Part shown: positions 9,266 to 18,018 of the stretch, piece after piece
Layout of the letters: each line of letters opens with the position of its first letter
Position numbering within the stretch: position 1 is the stretch's first letter
Assembly (NCBI RefSeq): GCF_020829665.1
Contig: NZ_JAIVFT010000008.1
Location: 1 to 64,000 of the forward strand
Length of the DNA: 64,000 nt
Source of the DNA: Nostoc sp. CHAB 5824
GTDB taxonomy: Bacteria; Cyanobacteriota; Cyanobacteriia; Cyanobacteriales; Nostocaceae
Reading direction: 5' to 3'
Notes under the pieces: model-generated
Seen by the model: only the letters and a program-made list of their open reading frames with translations
The model's database searches: none
Told to the model about the DNA's origin: nothing
Position numbers and translations under genes: made by a program

Positions 9266-10342
9266 ATGAAATTATTGAATTTCCTCAAATCCAAACCAGC
9301 TATTACAGCCTTAGCGATCGCAGTAAACATCATTGTGATTGTCATTGATGTACATTCTTCCAGTTCAAATCCCCCCATTGGCAAGAGTACAATTACTCAG
9401 CCCAAATCACATATTCAACTGGTTCATACACTGACTGGGCATAAAAAAGTAACTTTTGGTGTTCCAGCAGTTGTTATTAGCCCAGATGGGCAAACCCTGA
9501 TTAGTGGAGGTAGAGATGATACAATAAAAACCTGGAATCTACGTACTGGAAAATTGCTGCGTAGTTTAAATGCTCACTCAGATGGTGTTACTTCAATTGC
9601 TATTAGTCCAGATGGCAAGCGGATTGTAAGTGGTGGGATAACTACCCCAACAATGAAGGTTTGGGATTTAAGCACTCGATTAATGCTTAACGTCGAAAGT
9701 GGACATACCCAGCCAGTAGAAACAGTTGCTATTAGTTCAGATGGTAGATTGATTGCTAGTGGCAGTGATGATAACACAATCAAGCTTTGGGATTTACACA
9801 CGCTTAAGCTGCTTGATACTATTGCTGCACACTCAGGCTTTGTGAGTAAGGTTGCAATTAGCCCTGATATGCAAACCCTTGTAGGTGCTGGGGGTGGCGG
9901 CGATGACAATACAATTAGGCTTATTGATCTGCAAACTAAAAAAACACGCCATATTCTCAAAGGACACAAAACCGGAATTGATGCTATTGCCATTACTCCA
10001 GATAGCAAAAAGCTCGTTACTGGCAGTTTTGGTCAACTAGTCTCTCGAAATCGTGCAATTAGCACCCTAAAATTATGGAATCTTCAAACTGGAAAACTGC
10101 TGCATGAGTTTCCCGACAATTTTAGTTCAGTTGAATCTCTTACCATCAGCCCCGATGGAAAAATTATGATCTGCGGTAATTTTGATGGCAGTATTAAACT
10201 GTGGAGCTTAGAGACTTTGAAACTCTTGCACACTTTTCGGGATGGTTCCAGTTCGGTTTTAGGGCTTGCTCTTAGCCCAGATGGTAAAACCCTCGCTAGT
10301 AGCAATGAGGATAGCACTATCCATATTTGGCAAATTAACTAA
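9266..10342 (+). CDS. Membrane-anchored WD40-repeat protein
   Basis: 358 residues. An N-terminal hydrophobic segment at about residues 12-30 (ITALAIAVNIIVIVIDV) acts as an anchor or signal, so the propeller likely faces the periplasm. Seven WD40 blades follow, each with GH...SPDG...SGG/D..IKxW: TIKTWN, MKVWD, TIKLWD, TIRLID, LKLWN, SIKLWS and TIHIWQ. That makes one closed seven-bladed propeller with no other domain. Such proteins serve as binding scaffolds; the partner is unknown. No neighbour on the same strand forms an operon with it. Confidence 0.9.
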   Translation: MKLLNFLKSKPAITALAIAVNIIVIVIDVHSSSSNPPIGKSTITQPKSHIQLVHTLTGHKKVTFGVPAVVISPDGQTLISGGRDDTIKTWNLRTGKLLRSLNAHSDGVTSIAISPDGKRIVSGGITTPTMKVWDLSTRLMLNVESGHTQPVETVAISSDGRLIASGSDDNTIKLWDLHTLKLLDTIAAHSGFVSKVAISPDMQTLVGAGGGGDDNTIRLIDLQTKKTRHILKGHKTGIDAIAITPDSKKLVTGSFGQLVSRNRAISTLKLWNLQTGKLLHEFPDNFSSVESLTISPDGKIMICGNFDGSIKLWSLETLKLLHTFRDGSSSVLGLALSPDGKTLASSNEDSTIHIWQIN

Positions 10343-10384
10343 CAAACTAAGATAAATGGGCAAATCTCTAGCTAGATAGGGATT

Positions 10385-11233
10385 TTAGATTTTACTGTGA
10401 TGGGATAATTGCTGATTTGCCTTTACAAGGCTAGTAAACTCTTGCAAAGTTTTCTGATACTTTTCTTCAGCTACCCAGAATAAATCATTGTGATTTGCCT
10501 CTTCAACCCACAAATAAAGTTTTGGGGATATTGCAGCATTAAACAACTTTTCTCCATGAGCAAAAGGAATGATATCATCTGCTTTTCCATGAATTACCAA
10601 TATCGGACATTTAACTTTTTTGATATTCTCCAGATTGGGAAATTTATCAAAAGGTAAAATCCGAAATGGTACTATTACTTGGAAAGCGGAAATAAACGAA
10701 CTTTCAATAATTAAACCAGCTACTGGTTTTTGCATTGCCAGGCTTACCGCAGAACCACCGCCAACCGAACGTCCCAAAACTATAATTTTTTTAGGTGATA
10801 TTTTTAAATTTTGAGTCAAATAATTGTAAGCGCTATTGATATCTTCATATGCATGACTTTCTGTTGCTTCTCCTTCACTCGTACCATAACCACGATAATC
10901 ATAAGCAAAGACACTAAAACCCCAGGCGTGTAATTTTACTAGAATCTGTTTGATCTCTCCTAAATCTTCAGAATTACCATGAGAATAAAGAATAGTATAA
11001 TCAGCTTGATTGTTCAATAAGTATGTAGCTGATATATTCGTATTTTCTCCACTTCTTAACTTAATAATTTCTTGATTATCCTGATAGCTAGAAGGTTTAG
11101 ACAGAAAAATCATACTATCTGCCCGAAAATATACATATCCACTAAAAAAAATATAAATAAATATTAAAGATTTAAGCGATCGCAGCCAAGTCAAATCACC
11201 AATTAGCAATTTTATAAGTTGCTGTTTTTCCAT
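10385..11233 (-). CDS. Membrane-anchored alpha/beta hydrolase, S33/ABHD17-like
   Basis: 282 residues with an N-terminal membrane segment at about 21-36 (SLIFIYIFFSGYVYF). The fold shows YSHGNSEDLG (oxyanion region), FAYDYRGYGTSEG, nucleophile GRSVGGGSA, an Asp in HGKADDIIPF and the His in EEANHNDLFW. This pattern is typical of serine hydrolases of the ABHD13/17 group, seen in bacteria as lipoprotein or membrane-bound esterases or thioesterases of unknown substrate. It converges with the WD40 gene, the two stops lying only about 40 bp apart. Confidence 0.88.
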   Translation of the reverse strand: MEKQQLIKLLIGDLTWLRSLKSLIFIYIFFSGYVYFRADSMIFLSKPSSYQDNQEIIKLRSGENTNISATYLLNNQADYTILYSHGNSEDLGEIKQILVKLHAWGFSVFAYDYRGYGTSEGEATESHAYEDINSAYNYLTQNLKISPKKIIVLGRSVGGGSAVSLAMQKPVAGLIIESSFISAFQVIVPFRILPFDKFPNLENIKKVKCPILVIHGKADDIIPFAHGEKLFNAAISPKLYLWVEEANHNDLFWVAEEKYQKTLQEFTSLVKANQQLSHHSKI

Positions 11234-11334
11234 TAAATTTTATTTTTAGGGTAAAGCTTTTGATTTACAGCCAGTAAAAAAAAGCTTTTTACTGGCTGTA
11301 GCTGTGATGACTGAGATATCATACCCAATAAAAA

Positions 11335-11601
11335 CTATTTTGATTTTCGTGCCGATTTAGGCGGTGTTCGGTGTGCGCCAAAATACTTCTCACTACGATA
11401 GCGCAGCCACACCCGCAACACTTGCGGAATCTGCTCTTTTTGTTCCTTGCTCAGTGTATTGTAAAGGAAGATTGCGCGATCGCGTTCACCCCGACAAGCA
11501 GCGTTATTGTGGGCATCCCAATAGCTTCGGGCTACCCGAATCCGCCGACAGACTTCCTTAATCAGCGCTTCTCCTGTAAGTGGAGCGTCCTGCTTTGCCA
11601 T
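11335..11601 (-). CDS. Conserved hypothetical basic protein
   Basis: 88 residues, no membrane segment, strongly basic. Features: APLTGEALIKEVCRRIRVARSYWDAHNNAACRG, then LSKEQKEQIPQVLRVWLRYRSEKYFG and a basic tail PPKSARKSK. It looks like a full-length small cyanobacterial protein with even composition and codon use. Family and function not recognised. A hairpin with the paired AAAAAGC..TTTTT sequence (11275-11300) lies beyond its stop. Confidence 0.6.
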   Translation of the reverse strand: MAKQDAPLTGEALIKEVCRRIRVARSYWDAHNNAACRGERDRAIFLYNTLSKEQKEQIPQVLRVWLRYRSEKYFGAHRTPPKSARKSK

Positions 11602-11832
11602 ACTCAGATGCGATAAATTTCTAATGCGATCGTAACGAGTTCAGACTCATTTTCACAATTGCAACCCAAACAAGTCAAACCTGCAAATCGATTTCATTAG
11701 ACTTTAGACACAGACAGCAAAAGCAATTCAGCAATTAAATTCTGTAAAAACATAAATTTGTTCACTCCTAAGTATGTTGATGATCCATATTTTTTCGTCT
11801 TTAAAAGAGATTGATGCTCAGTAGAATAATTT

Positions 11833-12705
11833 ATGCGTATTCATCATCTTAATTGCGGTTGTATGTGCCCGATTGGTGGGGCACTCTTCGACGGTTTTAG
11901 CCGCGGACTAACAGCCTGTTTGGTCTGTCACTGTCTGCTCATCGAGACAAATCAGGGACTCGTTCTCATAGATACAGGCTTCGGTCAGCGCGATATTCAA
12001 GCGCCATTATCAAGACTCAGCCCCTTCTTCATGAATTTGAATCGCATCAAGTTTGAACAAAAATACACGGCGGTTGCGGCTATTGAACAGCTCGGTTTAA
12101 ATCCGCGCGATGTCCGCCACATAGTGCTTACTCACCTCGATTTTGACCATGCAGGCGGGTTAGAAGATTTTCCAGAAGCAACCGTGCATGTAATGCTCAG
12201 TGAGATTGAAGCAGCGAAGGAACGGCACGGCTTTGTCTCATCTCGACGTTACCGCCCTGGCCAGTGGGACGAAGTAAAAAATTGGAAGTATTATTCGCCT
12301 GGTGGTGAACCTTGGTTTGGCTTTGAGGCAGTACGTAACCTCGAAGGGCTACCGCCTGAAATTCTCCTGATACCGCTCGTCGGTCACACACGGGGTCATG
12401 CAGGTATTGCTGTTGAGACATCCGAAGGCTGGCTCTTACATGCAGGCGATGCTTACTTTTATCGGCACGAAATCGGCTCTCCTAAACGAGTTTGCACACC
12501 TGGACTGCGTGCCTACCAGTCGTTCATGGAGGTAGACCGCAAGGCTCGACTTGATAATCAAGATAGGTTGCGTGCGTTATCGCTCGACCACAGTAGTGAA
12601 GTGCGCCTCTTTTGTAGCCATGATGCGATCGAATTCAAAACTTTTGCTGACCAAGATAATTTGCAATTGCAGAAAGACAATTCGCGCTCAACAACCTTAA
12701 ATTAG
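11833..12705 (+). CDS. Metallo-beta-lactamase-fold hydrolase, lactonase-like
   Basis: 290 residues of the MBL superfamily, close in pattern to AttM/AiiA N-acyl-homoserine lactonases. Zinc ligands are visible: THLDFDHAGGL (HxxxDH-type motif), the His in HTRGHAGI, the Asp in HAGDAYFY and the late His in FCSHDAIEF. The start MRIHHLNCGCMCPIGG is that of a family of cyanobacterial/proteobacterial MBL hydrolases. Quorum-quenching activity is possible but not shown. No signal peptide. Its stop is followed at once by a strong hairpin. Confidence 0.88.
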   Translation: MRIHHLNCGCMCPIGGALFDGFSRGLTACLVCHCLLIETNQGLVLIDTGFGQRDIQAPLSRLSPFFMNLNRIKFEQKYTAVAAIEQLGLNPRDVRHIVLTHLDFDHAGGLEDFPEATVHVMLSEIEAAKERHGFVSSRRYRPGQWDEVKNWKYYSPGGEPWFGFEAVRNLEGLPPEILLIPLVGHTRGHAGIAVETSEGWLLHAGDAYFYRHEIGSPKRVCTPGLRAYQSFMEVDRKARLDNQDRLRALSLDHSSEVRLFCSHDAIEFKTFADQDNLQLQKDNSRSTTLN

Positions 12706-12708
12706 CTC

Positions 12709-12777
12709 AAAAACTCGACGCATCTCAACGGAATTATGCAGTTTTCAAGGTTCGGCTGAGATGCGTTGATGAGTTTT
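12709..12777 (+). terminator. Hairpin after the MBL hydrolase gene
   Basis: AAAACTCGACGCATCTCA at 12709-12726 pairs with TGAGATGCGTTGATGAGTTTT-like sequence at 12757-12777. The arm ends in TTTT. It begins a few bases after the stop codon, as a bidirectional-type terminator would. Confidence 0.6.
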
Positions 12778-12858
12778 AACGTACTTAATTCAAAGTAAAA
12801 TATCTTACCTAAGCTTGTCAAGCTTTTAATACCTGCTCAAGTCAATTTCAATAAGCAT

Positions 12859-12974
12859 AGGACTTACGCACAAGAGATCCCCCAACCCCCTTAAAAAGGG
12901 GGCTTTTAGAGTTCCCCCCCTTTTAAGGGGGGTTAGGGGGGATCTAGGTTTCAGGTTTTCAGTGCGTAAGTCCT
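12859..12974. mobile_element. 116-bp MITE with AGGACTTACGCA ends
   Basis: Perfect 12-bp terminal inverted repeats: AGGACTTACGCA at 12859-12870 and TGCGTAAGTCCT at 12963-12974. Inside is a GATCCCCC...AAAAAGGGGG...GGGGATC palindrome, shared with the element at 45786-45870. No coding capacity. Similar ends occur at 18511-18793 and, singly, at 31068. Confidence 0.85.
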
Positions 12975-12986
12975 GAAGCAATCAAG

Positions 12987-13215
12987 CATATTGCTTTCTC
13001 AAAATGCTTGATTGCTTTCTCATTTCGGTAGATTCAGCAAGCAAAAAGACATATTGCTTTCTCAAACTCCAGTTTGCTTTCTCATTTCAGTAGATTCAGC
13101 AAACAAAAAGACATATTGCTTTCTCAAACTCCAGTTTGCTTTCTCATTTCAGTAGATTCAGCAAGCAAAAAGACATATTGCTTTCTCAAACTCCAGTTTG
13201 CTTTCTCATTTCGGT
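12987..13215. repeat. 62-bp tandem repeat array, about 3.7 copies
   Basis: Units start at 12987, 13050, 13112 and 13174 (spacing 63, 62, 62) with CATATTGCTTTCTC..., and each contains two copies of TTTGCTTTCTCA-like sequence. The last unit is cut at about 13215. It is non-coding and directly follows the 116-bp MITE. Copies 2-4 are nearly identical. Confidence 0.85.
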
Positions 13216-13349
13216 ATATCGCGCATTCATGACAACATCGCTATGTAACAAAAACCATTAGATAATTGCCGGAGTTCTCTCAAGCTGATCAATACGGAAG
13301 TTTTTTAAAGTAAAGAATATTAACCATATTAGATTACAAGGTTCATATC

Positions 13350-13796
13350 ATGGCTCGGAGAAAAAGAACGTCTCAAGTGTTAGAAAAAGCAGCGCGTCGT
13401 GCTGCTGGCATCAATTCAATTGATCCGAATTTAAATGTCGGCAACGGACTCACCCTACCGGCCTTCTCAAACCTAATTGAAACAATGCGAACTAGAGAGC
13501 ATTTATATAATACTGCTCTTTCCAACCTCGATAAGTTGTACCATGAAATGCTCGAAACAGAGCGCGAGTTGGCAGATATGGCAGAGCATATGCTGTTGGG
13601 TGTTGCTACTCAATATGGTAAAAGCAGTGTGGAGTACGGCATGGCGGGAGGTGTTCCTAAGAACCAACGCCGTAAGGGACTGCGAGGCGAGTCATCAACT
13701 GCCAGTTCACAGCAACCATCATTCATTGCCGATGTGAACGGTAACGGCAGCAAAAATGGCAGCCAGAATGGAAACAAAGCAGCAGCGACAAGTTAG
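13350..13796 (+). CDS. Conserved hypothetical helical protein
   Basis: 148 residues. The basic start MARRKRTSQVLEKAARRAAG is followed by a long helix-forming region (about 45-95: LIETMRTREHLYNTALSNLDKLYHEMLETERELADMAEH) and the signature ATQYGKSSVEYGMAGGVPKNQRRKG. The tail is low-complexity (NGSKNGSQNGN). The QYGKxSxEYxMAGG block recurs in several small cyanobacterial proteins of unknown function, from memory. No membrane segment. Monocistronic. Confidence 0.65.
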   Translation: MARRKRTSQVLEKAARRAAGINSIDPNLNVGNGLTLPAFSNLIETMRTREHLYNTALSNLDKLYHEMLETERELADMAEHMLLGVATQYGKSSVEYGMAGGVPKNQRRKGLRGESSTASSQQPSFIADVNGNGSKNGSQNGNKAAATS

Positions 13797-14078
13797 CTTG
13801 AGCATTTTTCTTTTGAGAATCGCTATAGGCTGACGCTTCATCAAAAATTATTCTGATTTATTGTCATTCATTACCGATGCTATTGCACTTGTGAACAAGT
13901 CATAAGTGTTACAAGCTGGTACTTATTTGGGAATACTTTTATAGGAGTGATAAAGAAGGCGATCGCGTTAACACTTTCAATTCAAATGTACTACGTCACC
14001 TGACAATCACTCCTATTTTACAGAAAAGACGTATCAATACTCACTAATCTACCAGGAGTAAGCAAGATGGGATTCACT

Positions 14079-14270
14079 TTAGTAAGTTGTGGTTACAAGG
14101 CTTAAAACCGCAAGCCAGAAACCAAAACCTAAACACAGTATCCCTATTAACTTCATTCGTCCCCAAGGATAGCCATACAAATCATCGTAATAGGTTATAA
14201 AGGTCGATGGCAGAGATAATCACCATTCGCCAAATTCTTCTAACTCTTTGATAAATTTTTGGATATCCAT
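14079..14270 (-). pseudogene. Small membrane-protein ORF with an internal TGA
   Basis: An ATG frame MDIQKFIKELEEFGEW runs into a TGA at 14220-14222. The same frame then continues for 46 codons, LSLPSTFITYYDDLYGYPWG and a hydrophobic helix KLIGILCLGFGFWLAVLSLV, to a TAA. Changing the TGA to TGG would give one 62-residue single-pass membrane protein. Family not recognised. It reads as a gene killed by one base change. Confidence 0.4.
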
Positions 14271-14395
14271 GTAATGACAGCTAAATTTTTAGCAGAAAGT
14301 GTACCTAATCATGCTAGCCTCAATCCCCACCCGCGCTTCTAAGTAGATTTTGCGAATCACTATCTGTAGGGGGATACTATTGGAGGTTACTACAA

Positions 14396-15439
14396 TTATA
14401 TTTCTTTTGCTAAAACCTCCTTTAGTTTGTCTAAAAATTCTTTAGAGTCAGCAAAATAATTTGGAAATCCTTTTTTTAATGCCTTTATTGATGTGGCGTT
14501 AACTAATACAATATCTACTTCTTTTGTATCTTTGTATTTTTTCTCAAAATTATTATAGTCTTCAGTTGCTTGAAAACGGTAGTTTTCTTTATAAGACCAT
14601 ATCTGAACATCTTGTTTATCAATATTAAGCAAGATCAGGAAATAAGCACAATCATTGCTATTTCCATTATCAGTTATTTGATGAGTTGAAACTGAAAATG
14701 CTTTGAGTTTTTTAAATACTTCTAATTCTGCTACTAGTATATTTACTTCTTCTTTAATTTGTTTTAGCATTTCGATAGTTATATCTTTTGGTAAACAATT
14801 TTCTAGAAATGCCAAAAGTAAGCTTACTAACTTAAAAAAATGTAACCATTGTTCAGAACCTTCTCCTGATTTTAGAGATTGTTTTAAGAATGTTCCTGCA
14901 ACTTCTACTGCTGTGGCCCATGAGTGCTGTATCTTTGTTCTTACTTGTATTTCAATTGTATACCCATTATATATATTATCTTTTTTACCTTTGTATTTAT
15001 AAATTAAATGTATCCCTCTATATCCTGAAAGTTGAGGATTTTCAATATAATCATTTTGTTTTACCAATTCATTTTTTGTTTTGCTATTTAATAGTAAGTC
15101 TCTTAAAATATGTACTTTTTTTACATCTGATAAAACTACTCTACACCCTCCAATATCCTGCATTGTGTTTAATTTCATATTAGAAAAGCGTTTGAGCTTT
15201 TTTAATATTGATGGAATCCGCTTCAATCTTTGGGTAATTATTGCATTTTTCTCAACGTCTTTTACCTTAGACCTTAATAAACCTGCAATAATATGTAAGG
15301 GAAATGTATATGATGATCTCCAGTTGCTGACAATATCTAATGATTCTAACTTTTCTTCTTCAGATGAATCCGAATCTATTAATTTATCACCTGCTCTGCT
15401 TACTGCTTTCTTGCTAGATTTTGGTTCAACCCAAGTCAT
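14396..15439 (-). CDS. RelA/SpoT-type synthetase-domain protein
   Basis: 347 residues with a (p)ppGpp-synthetase-like fold and no HD hydrolase, TGS or ACT domain. Seen: WRSSYTFPLH, MQDIGGCRVVLSDV, NPQLSGYRGIHLIYKYKG and IEIQVRTKIQHSWATAVE. These hold the ATP-binding and catalytic residues of the family. The N-terminal WVEPKSSKKAVSRAGDKL and the 150-residue C-terminal part (LLAFLENCLP...VDIVLVNATS) mark the stand-alone RelA/SpoT-domain group found sporadically in bacteria, distinct from housekeeping Rel. Products could be alarmones or, as in toxic small alarmone synthetases, modified tRNA. The DNA is AT-rich compared with neighbours, fitting acquisition by transfer. No antitoxin-like partner gene is adjacent. 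Confidence 0.85.
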   Translation of the reverse strand: MTWVEPKSSKKAVSRAGDKLIDSDSSEEEKLESLDIVSNWRSSYTFPLHIIAGLLRSKVKDVEKNAIITQRLKRIPSILKKLKRFSNMKLNTMQDIGGCRVVLSDVKKVHILRDLLLNSKTKNELVKQNDYIENPQLSGYRGIHLIYKYKGKKDNIYNGYTIEIQVRTKIQHSWATAVEVAGTFLKQSLKSGEGSEQWLHFFKLVSLLLAFLENCLPKDITIEMLKQIKEEVNILVAELEVFKKLKAFSVSTHQITDNGNSNDCAYFLILLNIDKQDVQIWSYKENYRFQATEDYNNFEKKYKDTKEVDIVLVNATSIKALKKGFPNYFADSKEFLDKLKEVLAKEI

Positions 15440-15873
15440 GTATTTCTTGTATATTTTATATTCAAGGTAAACATTAAATATACTTTAATATAACTTTATC
15501 GTAAATATTTAAATGTAACTTTTTATTTTATCTGATGTTGCGAGATAGAAGCAGCCAAGCATCAAGCATTTACCCCAAATGTAATCAGAATGGAAAAATC
15601 AGCTTAACTCAAGGTATCTAATACAAAACGATACTTACCCAACTATCTTTATGCTGTCTCCCATCCTGAGACTTGAATATTTGTAGACAAAGGCAGATTG
15701 GGAATAACAGCATAGTCAAAAGACAAAGTTATTAAACTAATTTTTTCATCAAATCCGATTTTTGCCTGCCAGCAAATTAGCGATCGCAGTACTAATCGCT
15801 TGTAATATTTATTACAAAAAAAGTGGCTCTGCAATCAGCAGAACCACTAAAGCTTTCGCAAACCTGTTATAAC
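15440..15873. other. Intergenic stretch with no clear gene
   Basis: AT-rich sequence between two minus-strand genes. A 61-codon frame at 15649-15834 has no family features. One HIP1 site (near 15781). Probably holds the RelA/SpoT gene promoter. Confidence 0.4.
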
Positions 15874-16950
15874 TTAACGAACTGCACCCTGAGCAGAAAC
15901 AGTATCAATCGGTTTCATCAGGTACAGGCGCAATAACTGCCAGCCATTAGAGATGTAAAGCGGCAGTTTTTGGAAGATTTGCAGGAATTTGGGAGTGCTA
16001 GAGTTAGCGATCGCACCCAGCTTCTCGTTATTACTTATACAAGTATCTAACCGTTGATAAAACTCTGGATTCTCTACATCCAGCATCAGTGGGAACACCC
16101 GACCTGCGTTTTCATTGGTCTTCTTAATTACATGGATGTCGTATTCTCGCGCATCCAATCCAAGGGTTGCATAAAAGTCCTTGCGTTGGATGTCGTTAAG
16201 ATACATTGTCGCAAACACCGATAACAGGAAAAACCGACTCCACAGCCGTGCTTTCCAATCATTCAATATTTGCGGCTGGGATTTCATGATTGCATCAAAG
16301 AAATCGCCGTGACGGTTTTCATCTTGACACCAGTTCTCAAAAAACCGGAAGATTGGATAAACCCGGTCTTCGGGATGTGCTTCTAAATGGCGATAAATGG
16401 TGATATAGCGCCAATAACCGATCTTCTCAGAAAGATAAGTAGCGTAGAAGATGAATTTCGGTTTAAAGAAGGTATAACTGCGGCTCTTAGTCAAAAACCC
16501 TAAATCTAGGGACAGATTAAAGTCCGACAAAGCTTTGTTCAAAAAGCCAGCGTGACGTGCTTCATCCCGTGACATCAGGTTAAAACACTCTGCCAAGACG
16601 GGGCTTTTTCCTTTCAAACGACGGCCAAGTTCTTTATACAGCAAAAAGCCAGAAAACTCTGCCGTACAGGAACGTTCTAGAAACTCAACGAACAATCGGC
16701 GAGTTTCCCCGTCAATATGATCCCAGGATTGTTCAAACTCGGCATCCCGAACAAAGTGATGGCGGTTGTAGTCAGTGCGGAACTCTTCGAGAATCGCTTG
16801 TAACTCGTCTTCATTGACGGAGATATCCATCCGCGCCATTTCATCAAAATCGGTAGTATAAAACCGAGGTGTTAACAGGGTTTCTTTTGCCGGGACTTTA
16901 ATCCCTGGACGGATTTCTTCAAAGCCTGGTTTTTTGAGGGAATCTACCAT
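15874..16950 (-). CDS. acsF: Mg-protoporphyrin IX monomethyl ester (oxidative) cyclase
   Basis: 358 residues of the aerobic AcsF/CHL27 cyclase, which forms the isocyclic E ring of chlorophyll at the thylakoid or plasma membrane. The ferritin-like diiron core is visible: EFLERSC...[20 protein letters not shown] and [13 protein letters not shown], supplying the Glu and ExxH ligands. [16 protein letters not shown] and [20 protein letters not shown] are family hallmarks. Length and start ([13 protein letters not shown]) are as in other cyanobacteria. A second oxygen-dependent paralogue often exists elsewhere in these genomes. Monocistronic, with about 400 bp upstream. Confidence 0.97.
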   Translation of the reverse strand: MVDSLKKPGFEEIRPGIKVPAKETLLTPRFYTTDFDEMARMDISVNEDELQAILEEFRTDYNRHHFVRDAEFEQSWDHIDGETRRLFVEFLERSCTAEFSGFLLYKELGRRLKGKSPVLAECFNLMSRDEARHAGFLNKALSDFNLSLDLGFLTKSRSYTFFKPKFIFYATYLSEKIGYWRYITIYRHLEAHPEDRVYPIFRFFENWCQDENRHGDFFDAIMKSQPQILNDWKARLWSRFFLLSVFATMYLNDIQRKDFYATLGLDAREYDIHVIKKTNENAGRVFPLMLDVENPEFYQRLDTCISNNEKLGAIANSSTPKFLQIFQKLPLYISNGWQLLRLYLMKPIDTVSAQGAVR

Positions 16951-17141
16951 GTCTTGATTGCTCTTTCGTCTTTATTATCTTAAGTAGACGCTTCGGGTTT
17001 AGCAGTTTTTCATGAGGGAAATCCCCTCTGAGCAACTGTCTCACCAGAAAGCCAAGGGTAATGTTCTGTTAAGGCGTAACAGCCCACAATAATCCAATTG
17101 TATAAAGTTCAGTCTACCAAGGTGCGGGTTAGAAATTTGTA

Positions 17142-17319
17142 AGCAAAAGATTAAGAGTTGCAACAATCATTCAATGTTTACAGAACCAAGAATCGCTAAA
17201 GTTCACGGGAGCTAGCTTTGCTGAAATGAAAGCTACTTTCAATCAGATGTACAAATCAGGTTATGTAAAAATTGATAACGACCCCAATACTAGAGCCGTT
17301 ATCTATCATTTCCGCTAAT
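17142..17319 (+). pseudogene. C-terminal remnant with winged-helix-like sequence
   Basis: An open frame lacking a start reads LRVATIIQCLQNQES, then GASFAEMKATFNQMYKSGYV and IDNDPNTRAVIYHF before TAA. The pattern (helix, short loop, helix, beta wing with GYVxIDND..TxxVIY) looks like the winged-helix tail seen in some cyanobacterial proteins. No upstream domain remains in the roughly 190 bp back to acsF. Confidence 0.4.
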
Positions 17320-17358
17320 TTTAAATTGTCATTTGTCCTTTGGTTAAAAAACCAATGA

Positions 17359-18018
17359 CTAATTTATACCTAGCCACTTTTGGCCGTCCAAGCGCTGAAC
17401 TAAGCCAAATACTAACAAATCGAGGGTAATTTTGCGCTCATCGATTAAGAATGACTCAAGAGTACTAGGTTTTTTGCCTTCATTACAGGAAAATCCCTTT
17501 TTCCCTTGAATATCTTCTTCGGGGAAATACAGGTTAAACTGACGCAGACCAGTTTCTTTCCAACTGCCGATAATTTGCCAGCATTCTTCAGCAGATTCAA
17601 AGCCAGTAATTGGCACTTTCTGCTTGGCAAAAGACACCTGTAAATCTTGCACACCTTGTTGAGCGATCGCTTTTTGTAAAGCTGGTAAGTAGTCTTGCTC
17701 GATGAACTCTATAAATGGCTTATCTTCAACAGATGGGGCTTTTTCCTTTTTGGCGGCTTTAGCTGCGGCTGCGGGTTTTTCTCCTGTTGCTGCGGCTGCG
17801 GGTTTTTCTCGCTTGGATGATGCAGCAGCTGGTTTAGCAGCGTTGGGGTTATCTTCGGGGTTTGCGGCTTTAGGATCTGGCGCGTTAGCAGTAGGAAGGT
17901 CTGTGGCTTCGGGTGAGTCTGTACTAGGAGCATGTTCTTCAGCCACACTGGGAGCTTGCTGGTCAACAGTGCTGGGAGCTACTTCTCCCGCTTGATTGTG
18001 ATTGGTTGGGTCTGCCAT
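17359..18018 (-). CDS. DUF2996 family protein
   Basis: 219 residues in two parts. Residues 1-95 are low-complexity and rich in Ala, Pro, Asn and Glu (AADEH.., EKPAAAA repeats), likely disordered. Residues 96-219 form the conserved cyanobacterial domain: KPFIEFIEQDYLPALQKAI, QDLQVSFAKQKVPI, AEECWQIIGSW, RQFNLYFPEEDIQG, KPSTLESFLIDERKITLDLLV. I assign DUF2996 from the shape and the PSTLESFxIDERK block. Function is not established to my knowledge. The soluble product has no signal peptide. Confidence 0.8.
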   Translation of the reverse strand: MADPTNHNQAGEVAPSTVDQQAPSVAEEHAPSTDSPEATDLPTANAPDPKAANPEDNPNAAKPAAASSKREKPAAAATGEKPAAAAKAAKKEKAPSVEDKPFIEFIEQDYLPALQKAIAQQGVQDLQVSFAKQKVPITGFESAEECWQIIGSWKETGLRQFNLYFPEEDIQGKKGFSCNEGKKPSTLESFLIDERKITLDLLVFGLVQRLDGQKWLGIN

